Positions 8,375-16,275 of a stretch of DNA of 24,499 nt are shown here, piece after piece. The first letter of the stretch is position 1; each line of letters starts with the position of its first letter. Source of the DNA: Labilithrix sp. (GTDB lineage: Bacteria; Myxococcota; Polyangia; Polyangiales; Polyangiaceae); the NCBI GenBank assembly GCA_028287035.1, contig JAQBQL010000145.1, forward strand, positions 1 through 24,499, written 5' to 3'. A model generated the notes under the pieces. That model did no database searches and was not told the DNA's origin. It worked only from the letters and a program-made list of their open reading frames with translations. Both the position numbers and the translations under genes were made by a program.

Positions 8375-9756
8375 CCTGGGCCTCCGTCCATCGCATCGTG
8401 GCGACCGCCGGGTTCTCGTTCCTCGCGGCGTGCGCGTCCACGTCACCGAAGTCGGCCTTCGACGACGTGGCCCACGGCGTCGAGCAGCGAAGCGGACAGC
8501 GCGTCCGGTGGGACCGGAACACGAAGGAGGACGCCGCCGCGACGCGGACCATCGACGCGCTCCTCGCGCGGGAGCTCACGGTCGACGGCGCGGTGCAGGT
8601 CGCGCTCCTCGGCAATCCGCGGCTCCGCTCCTCGTTCGAGGAGCTGTCGATCGGTCAGGCCGACCTCGTCCAGGCGGGCCTCCTCGCCAATCCCGTCTTC
8701 ACCGTCGGGCGCACCGCCTGGGAGGCTGAGCATCTTTCGCCGAACCTGTTCGCGAGCGTCGAACAGAGCTTCCTCGACATCGTCACGCTGCCCTTGCGCA
8801 AGCGCGTCGCCGCGGCCGATCTCGAGGCGACGAAGCTGCGCGTCGCCGACGAGGTCCTCGGACTCGCTGCCGAGGTGCGGTCCGCGTTCTACACCGCGCA
8901 AGCCGCACAGCAGGTGGTCGCGGTACGGCGCCTCGTCTCCGACGCGGCGGTCACGTCCGCCGATGTCGCCCGGCGGCAGTACGAGGCGGGCAACATGAGC
9001 GACCTCGCGCTCACCGCCGAGCTGGCGCTCGCGTCGAGGGGTCGCCTCGATCTGGCGCGGGGCGAGGGCGAAGCGGCGGTGGCGAAGGAACATGTCACGA
9101 GGCTCATGGGCAGCTGGGGCACGCGTGCGGCCTTTTGGATGTCGCCCCGGCTCCCCGAGCTGCCGCAGGCCGAGGTCGACCCCTCTCGTCTCGAGTCCAT
9201 CGCCATGGATCAGCGGCTCGACATCGGCGCCGCCCGGCAGCAGGTGGAGGCCCTCCGCCGTGCGCTCACGCTCGCTCGCACCACCCGCTGGACCGGCCGG
9301 GTCTCCGTCAACGTCGAGGCCGGCCGGCTCCGCGGCAGTCATCACGTGTCGCTCGGCCCGAGCGTGTCGCTCGAGGTCCCCCTCTTCGACCAGCGCCAAG
9401 CCGCCATCGCGCGGCTCGAGGCATTCGAGCGGCAGGCCGAGAACAACCTCGAGGCCCTTGCCATCGATGCGCGCTCCGACGTGCGCGCCGGTCGCGCCCG
9501 CATGATGGCCGCCCGCAAGGTCGTGGAGGAATATGGCAAGGTCCTCGTGCCACTCCGCGAGACCCTCGTGAAGCTCTCGCAGCAGCAATACGACGCCATG
9601 CTCCTCGGCGTCTACCAGCTGCTCCAGGCCAAGCAGACCGAGTTCGACACCTATCGCGAGTACGTGGAGGCACTGCGCGACTACTGGGTCGCGCGGAGCG
9701 ACCTCGAACGGGCGGTCGGGACTCGCCTCGATTCACCGGACCGCCACGTTCACTGA
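8371..9756 (+). CDS. TolC/CusC-type outer-membrane efflux lipoprotein
   Basis: Outer-membrane factor of 461 residues. It begins with a lipoprotein signal whose lipobox is LAAC (acylated Cys at 21). Two outer-membrane-efflux repeats follow, with the typical long amphipathic helices (about 115-240 and 320-450). Motifs such as LGNPRLRSSFEE and GLLANPVF near 78-105 are characteristic of the CusC/TolC family. The protein would form a trimeric channel across the outer membrane. ATG 8371 overlaps the csoR stop (ATGA), and GGAGG at 8361-8365 sets the start. The frame is open upstream to 7975 but only as csoR shadow. No RND pump or membrane-fusion protein gene is nearby, so the inner-membrane partner is unknown. 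Position between csoR and a multicopper oxidase indicates a role in copper removal. Confidence 0.9.
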   Translation: MTWASVHRIVATAGFSFLAACASTSPKSAFDDVAHGVEQRSGQRVRWDRNTKEDAAATRTIDALLARELTVDGAVQVALLGNPRLRSSFEELSIGQADLVQAGLLANPVFTVGRTAWEAEHLSPNLFASVEQSFLDIVTLPLRKRVAAADLEATKLRVADEVLGLAAEVRSAFYTAQAAQQVVAVRRLVSDAAVTSADVARRQYEAGNMSDLALTAELALASRGRLDLARGEGEAAVAKEHVTRLMGSWGTRAAFWMSPRLPELPQAEVDPSRLESIAMDQRLDIGAARQQVEALRRALTLARTTRWTGRVSVNVEAGRLRGSHHVSLGPSVSLEVPLFDQRQAAIARLEAFERQAENNLEALAIDARSDVRAGRARMMAARKVVEEYGKVLVPLRETLVKLSQQQYDAMLLGVYQLLQAKQTEFDTYREYVEALRDYWVARSDLERAVGTRLDSPDRHVH

Positions 9757-9768
9757 TCGGAGAGCAAC

Positions 9769-10965
9769 ATGCGATTCATTCGTCCGGTGATCTTCCTGAT
9801 TCTGTTGCTCGTCGCCTGGCCGGCGCGCTCGGCCCTGGCGCAGTACACGCCGGTCGTGACGCCGAACGGCTCGACGCTGCCCTTCACGATGAAGGACGGC
9901 TGGAAGGAGTTCCGGCTGACCGCCGAGCCCGTGAAGCGCGAATTCGCCAAGGGCATGATCGTCAATGCGTGGGGCTACAACGGCTCGACGCCGGGACCGA
10001 CCATCGAGGCCGTCGAAGGGGACCGCGTCCGCTTCTACGTCACGAACAAGCTGCCCGAGCGTACCAGCGTCCACTGGCACGGCATCCTCCTCCCGAACGG
10101 GATGGACGGCGTGTCGGGGTTGAACCAGCCGCACATCGAGCCCGGCGAGACGTACGTCTACGAGTTCACCCTGAAGCAGAACGGGGTCTTCATGTACCAC
10201 CCGCATTCGGACGAGATGGTCCAGATGGCAATGGGCATGATGGGCTTCTTCGTCATTCACCCCCGGATCCCCGAGGTGCCGAAGGTCGACCGGCATTTCG
10301 TGGTGATGCTGCACGAATGGTTCGTCGAGCCGGGGACCGCCACTCCCAATCCGAACGTGATGACGGACTTCAACCTCTTCACGTTCAACAGCCGCGTCTG
10401 GCCGGGAACCGACCCGTGGGTCGTGAAGAAGGGTGAGCGCGTCCGGTTCTCGTTCGGCAACCTGTCGATGGATAGCCACCCGATTCACGTGCACGGCTAC
10501 CAGTTCGAGGAGGTCGGCACGGACGGCGGTCCGGTGCCGAGATCGGCACGACGGCCGGAGACGACGGTGAGCGTCCCGGTCGGCGCCACGCGGACCGTCG
10601 AGATGGTGGCGAACGTCGAGGGCGACTGGGCATTTCATTGCCACAAGTCCCATCACACGATGAACGCGATGAGCCATGACGTTCCCAACATGGTCGGGGT
10701 GAGCCAGCCGGCGGCGCTGGAGGACCGGGTGCGGGCGATCCTTCCCGGCTACATGGCAATGGGCGAGACGGGAATGGGCAACATGATGGACATGGGCCGC
10801 CCGAAGAACACGCTCCCCATGATGACCGGGGACGGGCCGTTCGGACCCGTGGAGATGGGCGGCATGTTCACGATCCTGAAGGTACGCGCCGGGATCACGA
10901 GCTACGCCGACCCGGGCTTCTACCAGCATCCGCCGGGCACCGTCGCCCGCAAGGTCGCGCCATGA
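9769..10965 (+). CDS. Periplasmic two-domain multicopper oxidase with Met-rich tail
   Basis: Oxidase of 398 residues with a Sec signal peptide (cleavage after ALA, near 24). All four copper motifs are present: HWHG (102-105), HPH (144-146), HPIHVHG (237-243) and HCHxxxHxxxxM (290-301, with C291 and axial M301 for type 1 copper). The first cupredoxin domain (about 35-170) carries no type 1 site and the second (about 190-320) does. The protein is too short for a three-domain CueO/CopA, so it looks like a two-domain enzyme that would need to oligomerise. Residues 325-365 are Met-rich (GMGNMMDMG), a copper-binding trait. Expected role: oxidising Cu(I) to Cu(II) outside the cytoplasm. GGAGAG at 9759-9764 sets the start, 12 bases after the efflux gene; its stop overlaps the sigma factor start. 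Confidence 0.9.
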   Translation: MRFIRPVIFLILLLVAWPARSALAQYTPVVTPNGSTLPFTMKDGWKEFRLTAEPVKREFAKGMIVNAWGYNGSTPGPTIEAVEGDRVRFYVTNKLPERTSVHWHGILLPNGMDGVSGLNQPHIEPGETYVYEFTLKQNGVFMYHPHSDEMVQMAMGMMGFFVIHPRIPEVPKVDRHFVVMLHEWFVEPGTATPNPNVMTDFNLFTFNSRVWPGTDPWVVKKGERVRFSFGNLSMDSHPIHVHGYQFEEVGTDGGPVPRSARRPETTVSVPVGATRTVEMVANVEGDWAFHCHKSHHTMNAMSHDVPNMVGVSQPAALEDRVRAILPGYMAMGETGMGNMMDMGRPKNTLPMMTGDGPFGPVEMGGMFTILKVRAGITSYADPGFYQHPPGTVARKVAP

Positions 10966-11519
10966 GCCGCGACGTACTGCCGGTCCTCGTCGAGAACCAC
11001 CGGCGCTTTCTCGGCTTCCTCGAGAGCAAGGTCGGCAGTCGCGCGACGGCCGAGGAGATCCTGCAGGGCGCATTCGTGAAGAGCATCGAAGCCTCGCGGG
11101 CGATCCGCGAGGAGGAGAGCGCCGTCGCGTGGTTCTACCGTGTCCTGCGGAATGCGGTCGTCGACCACCACCGCCATCGCGGCGCGGAGGAGCGAGCGCT
11201 CGCGCGGTTCGCGGCCGAGATGCCCGAGCGCGTGGAGGACGCGCCGGATTCGCTCAGTGGGCCGGTCTGCGCCTGCATCGGGGATCTCCTCGGGACGCTG
11301 CGCGCCGAGGATGGCGAGCTCCTTCGACAGGTCGACGTCGATGGGGCGGCGGTCGTCACCGCCGCTGCCGACCGGCACATCACCCCCGGCGCGGCGAGAG
11401 TGCGGCTCCATCGCGCCCGGCAAGCTCTGCGGCGGCGCGTGGAAGAGACGTGTGGCACGTGCGCCACCCACGGGTGCCGCGATTGCACCTGCGGCGCTCG
11501 ACCGGAGCTCGGCATGTAA
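10962..11519 (+). CDS. corE: CorE-like (ECF44-type) metal-responsive ECF sigma factor
   Basis: Sigma factor of 185 residues. Region 2 (about 5-75) ends with the usual [16 protein letters not shown] helix, and region 4 (about 108-160) has [13 protein letters not shown] CxC pair sits in the linker (C103, C105), and the C-terminus is Cys-rich: C164, C167, H170, C172, C175 and C177. This is the layout of Myxococcus CorE and CorE2, sigma factors regulated by metal binding to the C-terminal domain rather than by an anti-sigma factor; none is encoded here. Neighbours point to copper instead of Cd/Zn. ATG 10962 overlaps the oxidase stop (ATGA). The TAA stop lies inside the -35 element of the next promoter. 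CorE is reported to control copper oxidases and P1B ATPases, matching this context. Confidence 0.85.
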   Translation: MSRDVLPVLVENHRRFLGFLESKVGSRATAEEILQGAFVKSIEASRAIREEESAVAWFYRVLRNAVVDHHRHRGAEERALARFAAEMPERVEDAPDSLSGPVCACIGDLLGTLRAEDGELLRQVDVDGAAVVTAAADRHITPGAARVRLHRARQALRRRVEETCGTCATHGCRDCTCGARPELGM

Positions 11520-11540
11520 CGCTCCCGGGGCGGGCCCGTC
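11515..11540 (+). promoter_or_regulatory. ECF-type promoter for the Cu+ ATPase gene
   Basis: TGTAAC at 11515-11520 and CGTC at 11537-11540 with a 16-base spacer match the promoter at 7956-7981 exactly in motif and spacing; both also have GC right after TGTAAC. The -35 element overlaps the sigma factor stop codon. The start site would be near 11547, which leaves a 19-base leader containing GGAG before ATG 11567. Confidence 0.6.
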
Positions 11541-11566
11541 AGCAAGGCAAGATGATGGAGTCCTCG

Positions 11567-13798
11567 ATGAAGCCAGGCCAATCGACAACCGGAAAAAGCT
11601 GCTGCTCGGGCCACACGAAGTCACCGGCTGCCCGTCCCGCAGGGCGCGGCTCGTACACGTGCCCGATGCATCCCGAGGTCGTCCAGGACCACCCTGGCGC
11701 CTGTCCGAAGTGCGGAATGGCGCTCGACCCGGTCGCCGCCTCCTTCTCCGACGAGGAGAGCCCGGAGCTCGTCGACATGCGCCGCCGCTTCCGGGTGACC
11801 ACGCTGTTCACGATCCCGCTCTTCGTCCTCGCGATGGGCGAGATGATCCCGGGCGATCCACTAGGGAGCGCTTTGCCTCACGGCTGGCGGAGCCTCGTCG
11901 AGCTGGCGCTCGCCGCGCCGGTCGTCTTCTGGGGCGGGCTTCCGTTCTTCGAGCGCGCGTGGGCTTCCTTGAAGCTCCGCAGCCCCAACATGTTCACGCT
12001 CGTCGCGCTCGGGAGCGGCGCCGCGTTCGCCTACAGCGTCGTGGCCACGCTCGCGCCCGGCGCTTTTCCCGCGACGTTCAGGGGTCATCACGGGGAGGTC
12101 GGGGTCTACTTCGAGGCCGCCTCGGTCATCGTCACGCTCGTGCTGCTCGGGCAGGTGCTCGAGCTCCGCGCCCGCGGTCAGACGAGCGGCGCCATCCGCG
12201 CGCTGCTCGGGCTCGCGGCGAAGACCGCGCGACGGGTCGGGCCCGGCGGGGACGAGGACGTCCCGGTGGAGGAGCTGCGCGTCGGCGACCACGTGCGCAT
12301 CCGGCCGGGCGAGCGGGTGGCGGTCGATGGTGTGATCGCGTCGGGCTCCTCGGTCATCGACGAATCGATGATCACCGGCGAGCCGGTCCCCGTCGGGAAA
12401 TCAGCGGGCGATCGCGTGACCGGCGGAACGGTCAACGGAACGGGCTCGCTCCTCGTGGAGGTCGACCGCACCGGGAAGGGCACGATGCTCGCCCAGATCG
12501 TGCGGATGGTGAGCGAGGCGCAGCGGAGCCAGGCGAAGGTCCAGAAGATCGTCGACAAGGTGTCTGCGGTCTTCGTCCCCGCGGTCATCGTGATCGCGCT
12601 CGTCACGTTCGCGGTCTGGATGACGTTCGGGCCGGAGCCACGGCTTGCCCATGCCCTCGTGAACGCGGTGGCGGTGCTCGTCATCGCCTGCCCGTGCGCC
12701 CTCGGGCTCGCGACGCCGATGTCGATCATGGTCGGCATGGGCCGCGGGGCAGGGGAGGGGATCCTCGTGAAGAACGCCGACGTCCTCGATCGGTTCGAAC
12801 GGGTCGACACGCTCCTGCTCGACAAGACCGGAACCATCACCGAGGGACGCCCGACCGTCGTGACCGTCACCGCTCTGGTCGGCATCGAGCGCGAGGAGCT
12901 CCTCTCGTACGCCGCCGCCCTCGAGCGGCAGAGCGAGCATCCGCTCGGCGCCGCGATCCTGCGCGCTGCGCCGCGCTCGGCGCGCCCGCTCGAGGCCAGT
13001 GACGTCGAGACGATCGGCGGCGAAGGGGTCGCCGGGGTGGTCAACGGGCGGGCGGTCATGGTGGGGAACGAGAGGCTACTGGCCCGCCGGGGCCGCGAGC
13101 TGGGCGCGAGGGACGAGGTCGAGCGGCTGCGGCGCGCAGGACAGATCGTCATCCACGTCGTGGTCGATGGGCGGGGTCACGGCGTCGTCGGGATCACCGA
13201 TCCCGTCAAGCCCTCGTCGCGGGCGGCGGTGGCCACGCTGCGCAAGGCGGGAATCCGCGTCGTCATGGTGACCGGCGACGACGAGGCGACGGCGCGGGCG
13301 GTCGCCCAGGAGGTCGGCATCGACGAGGTCCGCGCCGGCGTCATGCCGACCGAGAAGGCCGCCGTCGTCAAGGAGCTCCAGCGGGCGGGACGCGTCGTTG
13401 CCATGGCCGGCGACGGCATCAACGACGCGCCTGCCCTCGCGCAGGCCGACGTCGGCATCGCGATGGGCGCCGGGACCGACGTGGCGATCGAGTCCGCGGG
13501 CATGACCCTCGTGAAGGGCGACCTCCGGTCGATCGTGCGGGCACGCCAGCTGAGCGAGGCGACGATGCGGAACATCCGGCAGAACCTCGCGCTGTCGTTG
13601 ATCTACAACCTGCTCGGCGTACCGGTCGCGGCAGGCGTCCTGTACCCCGCGTTCGGGGTCGTCCTGAGCCCGATGATCGCCGCCGCCGCCATGAGCCTCA
13701 GCTCCCTGTCGGTCATCGCGAACGCCTTGCGCTTGCGGGCGCCGCGAGCGACCGTCTCGCCGTCGAGGCTCGGCGGTGCTGCGCCGGCGCACGTGTAG
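11567..13798 (+). CDS. copA: Cu+-exporting P1B-type ATPase
   Basis: Heavy-metal ATPase of 743 residues in the inner membrane, moving Cu(I) out of the cytoplasm. Features in order: a CC pair at 12-13, a heavy-metal-binding YTCPMHPE...CPKCGM segment (30-51) in place of the usual ferredoxin-like CxxC domain, the membrane metal site CPC (375-377), phosphorylated DKTGT (D419), the nucleotide-site His-Pro (H458-P459) and GDGIND (615-620). The last helices contain YN and MSLSS, which mark the P1B-1 copper/silver group. ATG 11567 has GGAG at 11557-11560 with six-base spacing and fits the promoter start; in-frame ATGs at 11552 and 11555 would leave almost no leader. It is co-oriented with the sigma factor gene, and the prenyltransferase gene follows after 12 bases. 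Confidence 0.93.
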   Translation: MKPGQSTTGKSCCSGHTKSPAARPAGRGSYTCPMHPEVVQDHPGACPKCGMALDPVAASFSDEESPELVDMRRRFRVTTLFTIPLFVLAMGEMIPGDPLGSALPHGWRSLVELALAAPVVFWGGLPFFERAWASLKLRSPNMFTLVALGSGAAFAYSVVATLAPGAFPATFRGHHGEVGVYFEAASVIVTLVLLGQVLELRARGQTSGAIRALLGLAAKTARRVGPGGDEDVPVEELRVGDHVRIRPGERVAVDGVIASGSSVIDESMITGEPVPVGKSAGDRVTGGTVNGTGSLLVEVDRTGKGTMLAQIVRMVSEAQRSQAKVQKIVDKVSAVFVPAVIVIALVTFAVWMTFGPEPRLAHALVNAVAVLVIACPCALGLATPMSIMVGMGRGAGEGILVKNADVLDRFERVDTLLLDKTGTITEGRPTVVTVTALVGIEREELLSYAAALERQSEHPLGAAILRAAPRSARPLEASDVETIGGEGVAGVVNGRAVMVGNERLLARRGRELGARDEVERLRRAGQIVIHVVVDGRGHGVVGITDPVKPSSRAAVATLRKAGIRVVMVTGDDEATARAVAQEVGIDEVRAGVMPTEKAAVVKELQRAGRVVAMAGDGINDAPALAQADVGIAMGAGTDVAIESAGMTLVKGDLRSIVRARQLSEATMRNIRQNLALSLIYNLLGVPVAAGVLYPAFGVVLSPMIAAAAMSLSSLSVIANALRLRAPRATVSPSRLGGAAPAHV

Positions 13799-13810
13799 TA
13801 AGCCGCTCGC

Positions 13811-14662
13811 GTGTCACCGGCGAAGAACTTCCTCGTTCACCTGCGACTGCCGTTCCAGGCGCTGCTCGCTCCGTTCATGTTGTTCGGGGCGGCCCTCGCC
13901 GAGGGGACGCCGACGTGGCGGTTCGGGCTCGCGTTCTTCGTGCTGCACGTCTGCTTCTACGGCGGGACGACCGCGTTCAACTCGCACTACGACAAGGACG
14001 AGGGCCCCATCGGCGGCCTCGAGAACCCGCCGCCCGCCGGCACGTGGCTCCTCCCCGGGAGTCTCGTGCTCCAGGGCATGGGGCTCCTGCTCGCGCCGGT
14101 CGTGTCGCGATCGTTCTTCGTGGTCTGCCTCGCGTTCGGGGTGCTCGGCGTCATGTACTCGCACCCTTCCGTTCGCCTGAAGGGCAAGCCGTGGCCGAGC
14201 TGGCTGACCGTGATCCTCGGGCAAGGCGCCCTCGGCGCCATCGCCGGCGTCACGGCGGTCGAGAACCCGATCCTGTCGGCGGAGCTCGCGTGCGGCGTGC
14301 TCGCTGCGGCTGCCATCGTCGGCGCGATCTATCCGCTCTCCCAGGTCTTCCAGATCGACGAGGACGCGCGGCGCGGCGACCGCACGGTGGCGATGATGCT
14401 GGGCCGCCCCAACGTCGCGAGCGTCGCGGCTGCGCTGTTCGCGATCGGCAGCCTCTTCATGGCCGCCGGCGCGCTCGCCGCGCACCGCTACGTCGAGCTG
14501 GCGCTGTTCGTGGCGGCACCGGTCCCCCTCGCGCTCGGCGCACGCTGGGCGTGCCGCCCGGCCGGTGACCGGCAGGTGTTCCGGCGGGTCGCGCGCTTCC
14601 AGATCGCCGCGAGCAGCGCTTTCGGGATCTACGCGCTGGTGCGCCTGTTCGTGCTGCGCTGA
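13811..14662 (+). CDS. UbiA-superfamily prenyltransferase
   Basis: Integral membrane protein of 283 residues with about eight or nine hydrophobic helices. The first Asp-rich motif is N57-S-H-Y-D61-K-D63-E and the second is D183-E-D185 ... G-D190-R. YSHPSVRLKGKPW (116-128) is the loop typical of UbiA, chlorophyll-synthase and related enzymes, which transfer a prenyl chain from a diphosphate to an aromatic or tetrapyrrole acceptor. The second Asp of the usual NDxxDxxxD is Ser here and the last is Gly, although D63 may substitute. The start is GTG 13811 without a clear ribosome-binding site, 12 bases after the ATPase stop, which implies cotranscription. The acceptor cannot be told: a heme O synthase-like, quinone or lipid role are all possible. 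It converges on the membrane protein gene at 14685. Confidence 0.85.
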   Translation: MSPAKNFLVHLRLPFQALLAPFMLFGAALAEGTPTWRFGLAFFVLHVCFYGGTTAFNSHYDKDEGPIGGLENPPPAGTWLLPGSLVLQGMGLLLAPVVSRSFFVVCLAFGVLGVMYSHPSVRLKGKPWPSWLTVILGQGALGAIAGVTAVENPILSAELACGVLAAAAIVGAIYPLSQVFQIDEDARRGDRTVAMMLGRPNVASVAAALFAIGSLFMAAGALAAHRYVELALFVAAPVPLALGARWACRPAGDRQVFRRVARFQIAASSAFGIYALVRLFVLR

Positions 14663-14684
14663 ACGCGCCGCAGGAGGCCCGGGA

Positions 14685-15758
14685 TCACTCGGCTGCCGAG
14701 AGCTCGGCGTGAGCCTCCTTGGCCACCTTTTCGAGGTCGTCGGCCTCGCGGTCGAGCGGGAAGTGCTCGACGCCGGCGAGGCGACGCTCGACGCGACGCG
14801 CGATCGATTCGAGCGTCACCCACTCGTCGTAGGGGATCTTGGACTCCTTCAGCTCGTGCCAGATGCCGATCAGGCGGCGGGTTGCGGCCTCGCCCACCGT
14901 GAAGCCCTGCTGCTCGTGGCGGCCGACCGTCTCGATGAGGCGCCCGAGGTCGTCCTGCAGCTCCTGACCCCGGTCGCTGCCCACGAGGTACGCGTCGGCG
15001 TCGATCTCGGTGCGCGAGAGCATTGCGCGAACGCGGGCCACCTTGTGGGCGTCACCCCGGAGCAGGAGATCCGCCGGGTAGAGATAGAGCTCGAGGTCCT
15101 TCGCGCGCACGCAGCGGACCTCCTCGGCGACGATCGGCTCGACCATCCCGCGCGCCAGCGTCTTCAGCGCGCGCGTCGAGAGCGACATGGAGACGGGCAC
15201 CTCGGTGATCTCCGGCATCATCCCGGCGCGCGCGCACGCCTCGGCGAGCTCGTGGAGCACGGCGTCGTACCGGTTCGGGCGCGGCTGCAGGTAGACGTGC
15301 TCGTCGGCCCAGCCGCGGAGGGCGGAGGAGATCTTCACGACGGGCACGGTGACCACGGTGACGAGGAACGCCACGAGGTACCCGAGCGCGAGCGGGTAGC
15401 CATTGATCAGCGAGCGGAACACGCCGCCCTTGGCCTGGGGCGCCGCCCAGCGCGTCAGCGCCCCGACGAGGAGCGGAGCCAGGAATGCGAGCGCGCCCCA
15501 GACGATGCGGAGCACGTTCGACGAGATCCAGTGCTGCACGGGCAAGAACGCGAGCACCCAGGCGGCGACGCCCGGGAAGAAGAGCCCGACGACGAACACC
15601 GGCCAGCCGATCGACAGGAGCAGGGCGATCGAGATCGCAATCTCCTTCTTGCCGGACAGCCGACCGAACAGCGCAGTGACGGACCATCCGAAGATGGCCT
15701 GGACGATGTCGCCGAGCTTCTTGCCCAGGAAGCTGACGAGGAGAGAGAAGATCGCCAT
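14685..15758 (-). CDS. Membrane protein of unknown function
   Basis: Protein of 357 residues that I do not recognise. The N-terminal 145 residues are hydrophobic, with likely membrane helices around 43-72 (possibly one hairpin), 82-102 and 121-141, preceded by an amphipathic stretch (1-35). The remaining 200 residues are soluble and charged. They include WADEHVYLQPRPNRYDAVLHE near 150-170 (a Tyr/Pro-rich junction) and helical segments rich in Glu and Arg, such as the end region 300-357. There are no catalytic motifs that I can name. Start ATG 15758 is preceded by a weak GGCGGG stretch. The HicA-like gene lies 76 bases upstream on the same strand and could be cotranscribed. Composition and codon use match the neighbours. 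Confidence 0.8.
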   Translation of the reverse strand: MAIFSLLVSFLGKKLGDIVQAIFGWSVTALFGRLSGKKEIAISIALLLSIGWPVFVVGLFFPGVAAWVLAFLPVQHWISSNVLRIVWGALAFLAPLLVGALTRWAAPQAKGGVFRSLINGYPLALGYLVAFLVTVVTVPVVKISSALRGWADEHVYLQPRPNRYDAVLHELAEACARAGMMPEITEVPVSMSLSTRALKTLARGMVEPIVAEEVRCVRAKDLELYLYPADLLLRGDAHKVARVRAMLSRTEIDADAYLVGSDRGQELQDDLGRLIETVGRHEQQGFTVGEAATRRLIGIWHELKESKIPYDEWVTLESIARRVERRLAGVEHFPLDREADDLEKVAKEAHAELSAAE

Positions 15759-15834
15759 GCCCGCCGCGATTGCAGTGCGCGTGCCATCTGTACGACGCGC
15801 GCGCTGTCACGTACGAGCCAACGCTCGTCCGGCG

Positions 15835-16122
15835 TCAGCCGTCCTTGCGTTCCTTGTCCGGGGCCACCGAGACGGGTCTCGGGAAGAACCCGCTGCGCTT
15901 CGGATGGTGCGCCAGGTGGCCCTTGAGCTCGTCGAGCGTGAGCCCGCACGACCGCAGGATGGCGGACAGCATCGCGGGCTCGAGCGCGCCGAGGTCCGGG
16001 ACCATGACGACCTTCCCGCTGCGGATGAGGATGGCCAGGCCGTTGGCCCGGCTGCGGATTCGGAAGCCCGCACGGAGGAGCGCCTCGACACAGGCGTCTC
16101 CGGTGATGATGTCTTCTTCCAC
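15835..16122 (-). CDS. HicA-like small protein without the catalytic His
   Basis: Protein of 95 residues from GTG 16122. Residues 13-70 follow the HicA/YcfA plan (dsRBD-like fold): EALLRAGF at 13-20, a short strand pair, a VP motif (V41-P42), then LSAILRSCGLTLDEL at 52-66. Where HicA toxins have Gly-Ser-His, this one has Asn27-Gly28-Leu29, so the catalytic His is missing and mRNA cleavage is unlikely. No HicB antitoxin gene is adjacent. The C-terminal 25 residues are basic and Pro-rich. The frame is open to an ATG at 16212, but that extension has much lower third-position GC than the rest and no family similarity, so I prefer the GTG. An RNA- or protein-binding role is inferred. Confidence 0.6.
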   Translation of the reverse strand: MEEDIITGDACVEALLRAGFRIRSRANGLAILIRSGKVVMVPDLGALEPAMLSAILRSCGLTLDELKGHLAHHPKRSGFFPRPVSVAPDKERKDG

Positions 16123-16275
16123 GCCGTCACTCGATGCGAGCGCCGTGCCGCAGCGGCGCCTGGTCAGTGAAGGGCCCTGACACGCGGAAGTCGCGGGGTT
16201 TTGCACCCACACCGGCGAAAGGTGGTCCGTGCGGTCGAGCCCACCGCGCGCCTGGGCTCACCGAAACGCCTCACT

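Noticed and set aside
12178..13152. Minus-strand frame opposite copA
   Set aside because: Antisense of a clearly identified P-type ATPase; Ser/Arg/Thr-rich product with no domain.
14565..15926. 453-codon plus-strand frame over the membrane protein gene
   Set aside because: Antisense shadow; product is rich in Asp, Arg and His with no motif, whereas the minus strand encodes coherent membrane helices.
16123..16212. N-terminal extension of the HicA-like protein from ATG 16212
   Set aside because: Third-position GC drops, no family similarity, and HicA-type proteins begin shortly before the EALLRAGF segment.
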